Source of the DNA: Clostridiales bacterium
Lineage (GTDB): Bacteria; Bacillota; Clostridia; Lachnospirales; WQUN01
Direction of reading: 5' to 3'
DNA length: 20,798 nt
Assembly (NCBI GenBank): GCA_031289625.1
Contig: JAITPB010000060.1
Span: 1 to 20,798, forward strand
Every line of letters starts with the position of its first letter. The first letter of the stretch is position 1. The notes under the pieces are model-generated. The model searched no databases. It was not told the DNA's origin and was given only the letters and a program-made list of their open reading frames with translations. Positions 14,201 to 20,798 of this stretch are shown here, piece by piece. Position numbers and translations under genes: made by a program.

Positions 14201-16163
14201 TGGCGCGTTGGAAATATACGGAGACGCGGGTTTTGAACCGGCGGACATGGGGGCATACGCGTATGAAAGCGGATACCCCATCCGCTTTACGGACTACACG
14301 TTATCGCCCAACCAGCTGTATTTTTATTATGTAAGAACCGTTCGCGCCGTGGCAGGCCGGAGGATTGTTTCCGTCTGGGGCCATATCAGCGTGACTTCAA
14401 CGCCCGTGCAAGCGCCTAAAAATTTGCGCGCGCGCCGTGACGCCGATTACGATTCCAGAACAGAGATTGCCATCGTCTTTGACGCGCCGATTGTGGATCT
14501 GAATGCTTTAGGCGTGAAATTTCATTTGCAGTACCAGCTTCAACTGGACGGCGGCGCGTGGCTCGAACCTGTTACCATGTCCCCCAGCGCTTTGACGGAA
14601 AATGGGCCATACGTGGGCGCAGACACACTCATCCCCATTGACCCTGGTTATACCCGCTTCTCATACAAAATTCAAGCGCTCAAGCCCGGCGTAATGTATT
14701 CGATCCGGGTGAGAATGCTGGACGAGGACGGCAACGGCTCGCTGTACTCCAACACCATTCAAATTAAGACGGATGTGGATCAAGCGATCTATGACTCCGA
14801 TCGCAAAACCGACAGTTGGCTCGAATATCTATCGGATTTGCTGGCGAAGCTGTTCCGCAATCCGTACTGGATCACAAAAGATAACGCGAACGACTTTGAG
14901 GCCGTTTACCGGCCCAGCCATACGGACGGTTTTCTGCGCGGCGTGATCGGCGGGCGCATCCCCCTGGCGTCAAGCGCCGCCGATCGGACGGTTTATTATC
15001 TGCCGTCGTCACTGGTGGCGGCCGCCAACAAAGCGAACCAAGGATTTCAAATTCAACACGGCGACATGGAACTGCTGCTGTCCGCGAAAGCCGTAAACCT
15101 CGAAGCCAACGACGCGATTTTATCCATCGCCCGGCAGATGAAAGCCGGACAGATTGCGGATTATTATATCCGCGTCAGTGTGTACTGGGATCAGGCGGAC
15201 TACGCGGACGCCATACGGAGAGAAGCGTTTGTGGCGATTGACGCGGTCGGCGGCAAGCAAGCCGGACGCGCCTGGGAGGACGCGCTGATGGATCAGATCA
15301 GCCGCGCACTGGCGGAACGGAATGCCGAAGAAGATCAGCGCCGCTTCATCCAGGCATTGATCGAGCGGAACGCCTCTAACGAAAGGCTTGTATTGTTAAT
15401 GGACAGAATCGAGCGCTCCGCCCGTATCCTCTCCAGAGAAACCGCCGCCTCCAGTCTGCCCCAGTCTTTGCGTGGGGCCTTCGCGGTCACACGGCTGGAC
15501 GCGCCGCTGATTCTCGTGACGAAAAACATCGCGCCGGAAATGGCTGTTGAAGGTTATCATGGCGCGCAAGGCCGCTGGCTGGCGAAAGAAATTCTGCGCT
15601 TCGGGCCGGATAAGGCTGTCGCGTCCAGCGAATGCGGGGACTTTCTCTTTACGGGAAAAATAGCAGACTGGCCCGCGAACCAATCCGTGGACTGCCGCGC
15701 CCTGATCGCCCGCTATGACCTGACGGATTTTTGGGAATGGAATGATAATGATAATATGCCTGTCACGCGCGCGGCGGCGGCTGGCGTAACAGCGCGGCTC
15801 GCCGGGGCGCCTAAAAATGCCGAACCGTTTGCCTGGCTGAATCAAAAAGGCATTACTATGTTGGCCGCGCCGACTATGTTGGCCGGTAACAGCGCAGGCG
15901 ATCGTCTGCAACGTCAGGAAGCGGTATATCTGCTGATGTCCCTGTACGCCCGCGAGGCGCACGTCAATCTCGGCGCTTTGGAAATCCACGGCCCCAACGC
16001 CGCGGCGGCCGACGCGCCTGGATTGGACGGCCAGTATCGCCAGGCGGTTCGCGCCGCGTATGAAACAGGCGTTCTGACGGAACAAAATTTTCAGCCCGCT
16101 GAACCCGTCACAACCTTGGAATGGCTGAAAATGATCGAAAAGGTTTGGAGGTTATGCCATTGA
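11223..16163 (+). CDS. Giant secreted FN3-module surface protein with degenerate SLH-like C-terminus
   Basis: A 1646-aa protein. The ATG is preceded by AGGGGAGAAG. Signal peptide 1 to about 38 (basic start, …KTAFA). Residues 40-700 are beta-rich and unrecognised, with many aromatic and Asp/Gly residues. Fibronectin-III-like modules lie at about 714-900, 919-1058 and 1062-1180, each opening with a Pro-rich start (for example QAPKNLRAR) and carrying YxIRV-type strands. A beta segment at about 1257-1300 (YYLPSSLVAAANKA…) matches one in the next gene. The tail (about 1430-1646) has SLH-like stretches such as RLQRQEAVYLLMSLYARE but lacks clean SLH signatures. Its 3' end overlaps the next gene by 10 nt. 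Inference: cell-surface structural or binding protein; the ligand is unknown. I see no catalytic motif. Confidence 0.82.
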   Translation: MSSFTQKSKRRRAAAYACLLAAIGSLLTPRISVKTAFAAVNSIGVSFERSMTAGTDNAVPVTLYTGTEDDQAFLYWPMDQANGFGFSHGVYRLSYFIDKEKQVVFTVAKRGNTAEVLYDVLTWDTSQLMYVSKPPSGYDVHTNIDGGGLANYMPILSFLSGEYNVRDPDYQVLDFNADMDTLAPGASLGPSFTDLKPHFIIKPDTGFSFRYDNAVIHFKWNSADDSLYYVTNKMQTGYVFDFTLEFKELSGAFGVVGTQKILTGISKETFRAIPFANDGYTAAGPALDYDVDLHSQIRILEMGDPIIDEHPGAPENELALRFDIPKEYDAAARDFTNTPLGPLAVTLSLSNPISSNEIQIILDDILTNGAGSRINTSCGAVIKRAELVSADRYEVRLGDMPAGVLYNPVNISFAGGGITARRTDIALGKVFTFLNYEIIAQDGKFYALIRPYQGFSGYYMLKSGNPSTPAVTQYSDGVQPLMLPLTINAANQGSAYYQVFFSPEKVFVNNMTDSAVYSQVLFYKADNSKTSVGLPSNFQIVNYALYPDEGAENDEQGTLDFTLRWDVGDLEAIQTLAAQQDPLIIEYRLNQSLTPKLDDALHYDTIALTITEDNGILKVSYSDAKGRVMNTAQTDLLTRAENNNGVFGYTCYAEMRFQVPAALEYANLPAGTVVDFLYPNIYFLNVAPILLNGYPLDITASLFDSMTLNDLSKPLVPPPQNLTAFNPVTSDNPQEVSVQVSYVIPGEKLRDFFNSQYPYPEKDASVNLYISQNEKALRDTFLHYNLADRRVHSVAFPYDAASGGRLIFSEINGQPPMPAPPGYTDARDALRRGKIVSIEKISLSDQDFQSLLTDGFSFQMVLTLDGLDKNQKYYFCADIVAAEKDSGAIQLEQESHLSALAAVTTIGDKETPGVYEHIPPAPVLNKENVSLNMAVILWDPILGGSEADGVIEYEIIRLQDVQTPAGLLNTRDPFETFYARLDDFEKAGWRTDNGALEIYGDAGFEPADMGAYAYESGYPIRFTDYTLSPNQLYFYYVRTVRAVAGRRIVSVWGHISVTSTPVQAPKNLRARRDADYDSRTEIAIVFDAPIVDLNALGVKFHLQYQLQLDGGAWLEPVTMSPSALTENGPYVGADTLIPIDPGYTRFSYKIQALKPGVMYSIRVRMLDEDGNGSLYSNTIQIKTDVDQAIYDSDRKTDSWLEYLSDLLAKLFRNPYWITKDNANDFEAVYRPSHTDGFLRGVIGGRIPLASSAADRTVYYLPSSLVAAANKANQGFQIQHGDMELLLSAKAVNLEANDAILSIARQMKAGQIADYYIRVSVYWDQADYADAIRREAFVAIDAVGGKQAGRAWEDALMDQISRALAERNAEEDQRRFIQALIERNASNERLVLLMDRIERSARILSRETAASSLPQSLRGAFAVTRLDAPLILVTKNIAPEMAVEGYHGAQGRWLAKEILRFGPDKAVASSECGDFLFTGKIADWPANQSVDCRALIARYDLTDFWEWNDNDNMPVTRAAAAGVTARLAGAPKNAEPFAWLNQKGITMLAAPTMLAGNSAGDRLQRQEAVYLLMSLYAREAHVNLGALEIHGPNAAAADAPGLDGQYRQAVRAAYETGVLTEQNFQPAEPVTTLEWLKMIEKVWRLCH

Positions 16164-19100
16164 AGCGCAGACGCATATCCGCGGCCATTCTGGCCGCCGT
16201 CATCCTGTTGGGGATTTTTCCCCGGCAGGCGCTGGCCAACTTGCAAAACCCGGTGACAGATTTATCCGTGACAGACTATTCCGGGCGCGCGGACAACAAT
16301 TACACGGTAAGCCTTCGTTGGACGCGCCCGCTTCCCTCCCATATCCGTGACACCAACCCGGCTCTTGTCGATCCGCAGCCCGGCCTGGACGATCTGACCC
16401 AGGCTGACAACTACGACGTCTATTACCGAAATGCCACGCAGTCGCAAAAATTTACGATCCCGCTTCTCGACGCCAAAATCAAAGGCAACAAGGCTGATAT
16501 TCTAAACGCGCAATATACGCTCAACCTGGATAGCGGCAGCCTGTATGTTTTTAAAGTCACGCCCTATCATTACCACAAGTATCAAATGATGAACGGCTCT
16601 ACACCCGTGCAGCGCCCCGCGCCCACCGACGCCAGCATTCCGGAATCTCAGGCGCTGTATCTGACTGATTTGCGCGTTACAGCCAAAGGCTCCGGGCAAA
16701 ACATGACCGTCGTCTGGGATAACCCCACGCTGGACGGCAAGGAAATTTTTACAGGGTATCGGATCAGTTATACGGCGGGCGGTTCCGAAATTTTGGAAAT
16801 CCCCAAGACGCCTTTTATCGAAGTGGCCGCGTCGTCGCCCGATTTGATCCGCACGCGGGAGGGCAAGCTGCAGTATACGTTTCAGGATCCCACGCTGCAA
16901 ATCGGCAAGCTGTACGCGGTCAAAGTGGAGCCGATGTACAACGGCAGGGAGGCCCGCCTCCAGCAGGAGCTTCTCATCAATAACCAAAGCTATTCCCTTT
17001 CTTACCGGAACATGGCCGAGCATGAATACCGCGTCAACGACGCGTACATCAGCCCGGAGCTGCGCGTAAGCGCGGAAGGGCAGGACTATGTCCGGATCTA
17101 TTGGGACAGTCTGAAATCTTCTATCCAAAATATCCAGCACCTGGAAATTTACACCTCCAGCACGGAGGATATGAGCAACTCGCAGCGCGTTGGCGAGCTG
17201 TTCGGCGACAGCGCGCGCGACGTAAATTTTTGGCTCGCCAAACGTCCCGGCAGCATTCAGTATTATCAGATTATTATTTATTATCTGGATTCCAACGGCC
17301 AAACCCTGACCGTAAAATCGGAAATCGCCTGGTTTGATCCGGCATACAATGATTTCAGCCCTTACAAGCCCGCCGTGCTCTCCATCACAGATAACGGCGC
17401 CGCGCCCTACAGCATGGACATTCTCTGGCAGGCGTTCGCCCGGCCCGCTTATAACGAAACCGAAAAAGGATATCGCGATCCCCAGTATGACAATCAATAT
17501 ATCGATCGCGGCGTGAGTTATGACATCTATGTAACGGACGACATTGACAATTTGAACCACCCGCTTTTTAATGACAAGATTATCGCGAATGTCCAAGCGC
17601 CGTCGCTTCAGCTGACTCCACATCAGATAGGCCAGCGGACGCTGCCGGCTTATGGCGCGTCCGTGTGGGAGTACTACACCAAAGACGAGACGGGCGCGTT
17701 TGTGAAACAGCCGCTTCTGGACAACAAAGTGTATTACATCAAAATTGTGGCGATCCGGGATCCGAGCGGCCAGAGTTCACAACCCGCCTTGGGCGCTCAT
17801 TTCATCTGGCCTTCCGGCCCATTGGAGACCAACCCTTTCATGATCTCCAGTCCGCCCCTGCGCGTGAAAAGAAACGCCTTGGGCGCGGAAGAAATCACAC
17901 TGGACAGCGTTGCCATTCAATGGGATATGCTGTATTGGGAAGCGTACCAGGACAGCGGCAAGGGCTGGCACGCCAAAATCGGTGTGGATGAAAACGGCGG
18001 CCTACTTTTTGGCCAGGACGCGGATGGATTGCCCCCAGACAAAACCCTCTTGCTGAACGATCCCCAATATACGCTGTCAGGCGACGGAATTTTCACGAAT
18101 GGAAATTTTACGGGCGGTGAAGCCGCCGCCAAAGCGGATTTGATCGCCATGGGCGCGGACGCCGGCGCGGTTGACAGCCTGGCGATGCGGCTGATGGATT
18201 TGTCGGGAAGCCAGTTTGAAATTTACACGATCGAATACACTGCCATGGAGGCGAACGGCGGTTATGAGGCGACCCTTAATTATCTCATGAGCGCGGACGG
18301 CGAAAGCCTTTGGAACCCCATTCAGCCGGCGGGCGATCCGGATAATCATCCGGATAATCATCCGGATGATCATCCGGAATACACAGTCAACGCGCAGGAC
18401 GCTCCTCAAAAAGGCCCTCTCAAGCCTAACACCGCCTACGTGATTTATTTCAGGCCCTATGCCATGGTACAAGACAAAAAGACGGCCTACTTTCCGGCAT
18501 ACGTCATGGCGACCACGCTGAACGTTCGCTCCGATCTGGAAATCATTCCAATCGTGCCGGGACTGGAGCCTGTCAGTCAAACCGACGCCAGCGTGACGCT
18601 GCGCTGGCTGTATTCACCGGAATTGACTTATGAGCTGAAATACTCCGCCAAATCGCTGGACTATCCCAATAGCGGAATCTCTGTTTCTTGGAATGACATC
18701 GAGGCGAACGCGATCGCGCGCGCCGAAGACGAAAAAAATTATCTGTACTATACGATTACAGGACTGTTTCCAGACACGCCGTATACAATTTGGATCCGAT
18801 CGGCGGCAGGATCCCTTTTTTCCGCCTGGTCGAATCCCATCACCATGGTCACGGACGACATTGCGGCGCCCAAGCCGCCGCAGGGATTGGGACTGGCGGC
18901 GCAAAGCCATACCGATCTTTACAATGAAGCCAATGGCGTTCTCTATCCCGTGCTGGACGCCGAGTCCATGATCATCGAATGGATGCGCGACGCGCTGGAC
19001 ACGCGGGAAAGCGTTGATCCGTCTGCCGTGGACAATCGTCCGGACAATCGTCCGGCAGCCGGGGAATTTCTGTACAACCCGGAGATCGCGGATATGATCA

Positions 19101-20623
19101 TGGTTCGCTTCTCTGGCTTGACAGCCAACAAAGTCTATTATGTACGGGCGAAAACCATCCTGACAGTTACGCGTGACGCTCCGGACAGTCGTCCGGATGA
19201 TCAGCCGGCGGGCGTGAACCGAGAGTATCATTATACGGTGCAGATCGCGCTTGCGCCGGATTTCCTGGATGCGATTGAACTCACGGTTCCGCCGCTGGCC
19301 GACGTCAGCGCCGCGCCTTTCAAGCGCAAAGAATCCGATTGGTCTAAATCAGCCGCTTTCTATACCGCTCGCTCGGGCGATGAATTCGACGGCCAGGCGA
19401 ACCCGGACATGTATCCGCTTCCGGAGCGGGATTTTGAGATCCTATACGACGCCGCCAAAGATCAATTGACGTTCCGCTTCCGCTCCGATCAAAAAGACAG
19501 CGGGGGCGGACATGACAACCATGCGGATCAGCGTTTGATTTCCCAGTTGATCCTGAACCAAACGTATACGTATCCTGTGGATTGGTCACGTTATTTTGAT
19601 CGGCCTGTACGCGCACGCGTTTTGGATCTGCCATACTCCATTTTCAGAGCCTTTGAGGAGCGGAAAATCAACCTGCAAGCACGGAGCGACGACATGATTT
19701 TTACGTTTGGGCCGGGCTGGCTGCGAACGCCAAAGAACCTAGGCGATTTCGGCCAGAACGCCCGCGTCGAAATCACTTTCACGGAAAGTGAGGCGGAAGC
19801 GCCCAGGCTGAGCCGCGGCGAAACCTATATCTCTAAGCCGCAAAAACTTTCCATCCGGATCGTCACGCCTTCGCGAACCGTTGACATCCAGAGGACAGCC
19901 GCGCCGATTCAACTGGATTTTAAGCTGAACGATCCAATGGAACGCAATTTCTTTAACATCGGCGTTTATACCGCTGAAGCAGGTTCCAGTGTCTGGCGGC
20001 GTCTGGCGGCGGAAACGGACAATCCTATCACAAAGCTGCGCGCGGCCATAACGGAAACGGATTATTACACGGCTATCGCGGCGCAAACGCCGGTTATCGC
20101 GCAATATGCGGATACCCGTTTGCGGGAGGCTCTGCAGCGCGTGTCCGCAAAACTGCGCTTCACCGACATGGAGACTGTTATTCCGAACGCGGCGGTTAGC
20201 GCAAACGCGTTCAATCAATTGGCGGCGGCGCTGGTTTACAATCGTAAATCCGTGGCCATCAGCGAACCTTTATCCCGCGCTAGTTTCGACGCCCTCGCCA
20301 AGGCAAAACTGCTGGCGGACATGCAACAGGGCACCGTCAGCCGCGAAGCGGCCATTCATACCATGGTGCGGATCTATGAACTCAAAAGCCAGAGGTCAGT
20401 TTCCGGCATAACCAATTTAGAGGGAACGGCTTACGCAGACATCGCGCAAGCCGCCCCGGAATACCAGCGCAGTCTGCAAAAAGCCGCCCGGATTGGATTC
20501 CTAGAGGAAACTTACGCGCGGGAAACAGCGGGCGTGAACCCGAAAGGGACGCTGCTCATGGCGGATTTGATCAAGATGATCGACAAGATATTTTTAAGCG
20601 CGGCCAGTATGGACAGTGTATAA
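16154..20623 (+). CDS. Second giant secreted FN3-repeat protein with SLH-like tail
   Basis: About 1489 aa. I chose the ATG at 16154, not 16121, because GGAGG lies directly upstream and the product then starts with a normal signal peptide (MPLKRRR … RQALA, about 28 aa). GGAGG is only two bases from the ATG, closer than usual. About seven fibronectin-III-like modules begin near residues 30, 169, 300, 403, 565, 799 and 908, recognisable by W/Y-strand patterns such as VSLRWTRP, VTLRWLYSP and IYWDS. Near 1150-1180 LDLPYSIFRAFEERKINLQ mirrors the YLPSSL segment of the first protein. The last 150 residues hold SLH-like repeats (TAYADIAQAAPEYQRSLQKA, GTLLMADLIKMI). Three Pro-Asp-Asn repeat patches interrupt loops near 729, 959 and 1010. 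It is co-transcribed with the preceding gene and ends at a strong terminator. Function unknown; surface location inferred. Confidence 0.82.
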   Translation: MPLKRRRISAAILAAVILLGIFPRQALANLQNPVTDLSVTDYSGRADNNYTVSLRWTRPLPSHIRDTNPALVDPQPGLDDLTQADNYDVYYRNATQSQKFTIPLLDAKIKGNKADILNAQYTLNLDSGSLYVFKVTPYHYHKYQMMNGSTPVQRPAPTDASIPESQALYLTDLRVTAKGSGQNMTVVWDNPTLDGKEIFTGYRISYTAGGSEILEIPKTPFIEVAASSPDLIRTREGKLQYTFQDPTLQIGKLYAVKVEPMYNGREARLQQELLINNQSYSLSYRNMAEHEYRVNDAYISPELRVSAEGQDYVRIYWDSLKSSIQNIQHLEIYTSSTEDMSNSQRVGELFGDSARDVNFWLAKRPGSIQYYQIIIYYLDSNGQTLTVKSEIAWFDPAYNDFSPYKPAVLSITDNGAAPYSMDILWQAFARPAYNETEKGYRDPQYDNQYIDRGVSYDIYVTDDIDNLNHPLFNDKIIANVQAPSLQLTPHQIGQRTLPAYGASVWEYYTKDETGAFVKQPLLDNKVYYIKIVAIRDPSGQSSQPALGAHFIWPSGPLETNPFMISSPPLRVKRNALGAEEITLDSVAIQWDMLYWEAYQDSGKGWHAKIGVDENGGLLFGQDADGLPPDKTLLLNDPQYTLSGDGIFTNGNFTGGEAAAKADLIAMGADAGAVDSLAMRLMDLSGSQFEIYTIEYTAMEANGGYEATLNYLMSADGESLWNPIQPAGDPDNHPDNHPDDHPEYTVNAQDAPQKGPLKPNTAYVIYFRPYAMVQDKKTAYFPAYVMATTLNVRSDLEIIPIVPGLEPVSQTDASVTLRWLYSPELTYELKYSAKSLDYPNSGISVSWNDIEANAIARAEDEKNYLYYTITGLFPDTPYTIWIRSAAGSLFSAWSNPITMVTDDIAAPKPPQGLGLAAQSHTDLYNEANGVLYPVLDAESMIIEWMRDALDTRESVDPSAVDNRPDNRPAAGEFLYNPEIADMIMVRFSGLTANKVYYVRAKTILTVTRDAPDSRPDDQPAGVNREYHYTVQIALAPDFLDAIELTVPPLADVSAAPFKRKESDWSKSAAFYTARSGDEFDGQANPDMYPLPERDFEILYDAAKDQLTFRFRSDQKDSGGGHDNHADQRLISQLILNQTYTYPVDWSRYFDRPVRARVLDLPYSIFRAFEERKINLQARSDDMIFTFGPGWLRTPKNLGDFGQNARVEITFTESEAEAPRLSRGETYISKPQKLSIRIVTPSRTVDIQRTAAPIQLDFKLNDPMERNFFNIGVYTAEAGSSVWRRLAAETDNPITKLRAAITETDYYTAIAAQTPVIAQYADTRLREALQRVSAKLRFTDMETVIPNAAVSANAFNQLAAALVYNRKSVAISEPLSRASFDALAKAKLLADMQQGTVSREAAIHTMVRIYELKSQRSVSGITNLEGTAYADIAQAAPEYQRSLQKAARIGFLEETYARETAGVNPKGTLLMADLIKMIDKIFLSAASMDSV
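18338..18377 (+). repeat. 12-bp palindromic tandem repeat, array 1 (PDNH)
   Basis: Three head-to-tail units of CCGGATAATCAT (third CCGGATGATCAT) plus a closing CCGG. They encode PDNHPDNHPDDHP. Adjacent units form CCGGAT-NNNN-ATCCGG inverted repeats. Confidence 0.9.
19028..19055 (+). repeat. 12-bp palindromic repeat, array 2 (PDNR)
   Basis: Two units (first GTGGACAATCGT, second CCGGACAATCGT) and a closing CCGG encode VDNRPDNRP. It has the same design as the array at 18338 with C/G compensatory changes, so the inverted repeat CCGGAC-AATC-GTCCGG is kept. Confidence 0.88.
19181..19208 (+). repeat. 12-bp palindromic repeat, array 3 (PDSR)
   Basis: Units CCGGACAGTCGT and CCGGATGATCAG plus a closing CCGG encode PDSRPDDQP. 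CCGGAC-AGTC-GTCCGG is again a perfect inverted repeat. Confidence 0.85.
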
Positions 20624-20631
20624 GCAAAAAT

Positions 20632-20667
20632 CCCCCGTAAAAAAGCTTCCGTCTTGCGGGGGTTTTT
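20632..20667 (+). terminator. Strong intrinsic terminator after the FN3 operon
   Basis: Arms CCCCCGTAA (20632-20640) and TTGCGGGGG (20654-20662) form a 9-bp stem with one G-U, then five T. It starts eight bases after the stop codon of the second FN3 gene. Confidence 0.93.
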
Positions 20668-20688
20668 ACGTTGTGTCATCAGCCAGTA

Positions 20689-20717
20689 TTGATCCCCCGT
20701 GGGTTTTCGTATATAAT
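20689..20717 (+). promoter_or_regulatory. Sigma-A-type promoter for the gene at the right edge
   Basis: TTGATC (20689-20694), a 17-nt spacer, then a perfect TATAAT (20712-20717). The expected start of transcription is about 20724, so the leader before the TTG at 20737 would be only about 13 nt. Confidence 0.7.
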
Positions 20718-20736
20718 GGATTTATAGTCAGGGGCG

Positions 20737-20798
20737 TTGATCATACCCGCGAACCGCAAATTCAAGGACCCTTTATTCAGCAACTATTTCTACGACAC
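20737..20798 (+). CDS. Start of a possible Rpn/PD-(D/E)XK nuclease-transposase family gene (cut by window)
   Basis: Only about 20 codons are visible. The frame from TTG at 20737 reads MIIPANRKFKDPLFSNYFYD. The NRKFKDPLF stretch resembles the usual N-terminus of Rpn-type (recombination-promoting nuclease/putative transposase) proteins of clostridia, which often begin NRKYKDSVF. AGGGG lies two bases before the TTG, an in-frame TAG sits just upstream and no ATG is available. The family call rests on one short motif, so it is tentative. Confidence 0.4.
   Translation, partial: MIIPANRKFKDPLFSNYFYD

Noticed and set aside
15740..15760. Short AATGAT tandem repeat in the first FN3 gene
   Set aside because: Only about two and a half units encoding NDNDN; it lacks the palindromic design of the arrays in the next gene and is probably chance or slippage.
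16121..16153. Earlier start for the second FN3 protein
   Set aside because: The extra 11 residues (MAENDRKGLEV) would precede the signal peptide, and no ribosome site lies before 16121, whereas GGAGG lies just before 16154.

Overview
The window looks like chromosomal DNA of a Gram-positive, probably clostridial (Firmicutes) anaerobe. The reasons are moderately GC-rich DNA with strong AAAGGAGG-type ribosome binding sites, ECF-type vitamin transport, S-layer homology (SLH) domains, FIVAR repeats and a leader organised like a Firmicutes terminator riboswitch. The taxonomic placement is an inference from gene style. No rRNA, tRNA, CRISPR array or insertion sequence was seen.

Left half, minus strand (10,924 down to 1): one cobalamin operon. 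A sigma-A-like promoter (10896-10924) drives a leader with a cobalamin riboswitch (10748-10888) and an intrinsic terminator (10671-10708). Five genes follow, tightly packed. (1) A 1807-aa secreted, SLH-anchored protein carries two alpha/alpha-toroid modules, two DUF4430 (transcobalamin C-terminal-like) modules, FIVAR stalk repeats, an Ig-like domain and three SLH domains. (2) A secreted stand-alone alpha/alpha-toroid protein follows. (3) A secreted or anchored stand-alone DUF4430 protein follows. (4) Next is the ECF transmembrane coupling protein EcfT. (5) Last is a polypeptide of at least 803 aa that joins both ECF ATPases and a membrane S component. It runs off the left edge and has no stop in the window. 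Toroid plus DUF4430 is the two-domain plan of animal intrinsic factor and transcobalamin. The operon therefore reads as a bacterial intrinsic-factor-like B12 capture system: a wall-anchored receptor, two free half-receptors and an ECF importer, all under B12 riboswitch control.

Centre (10461-11222): a 762-bp divergent regulatory region. Towards the left it holds the riboswitch leader and two extra stem-loops next to the first start codon. Towards the right there is a candidate promoter whose -35 overlaps that of the B12 operon. It is followed by a leader with two tiny ATGA-overlapping ORFs and two tandem terminator-like hairpins.

Right half, plus strand (11,223-20,623): two overlapping giant secreted proteins (1646 and about 1489 aa) built of fibronectin-III-like modules. 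Each has a shared C-terminal beta region and a degenerate SLH-like tail, so they are probably divergent paralogues that act at the cell surface. The second contains three small arrays of a 12-bp palindromic unit. A strong terminator closes the operon. A new promoter and the first 20 or so codons of an Rpn-like nuclease/transposase-type gene follow at the right edge.
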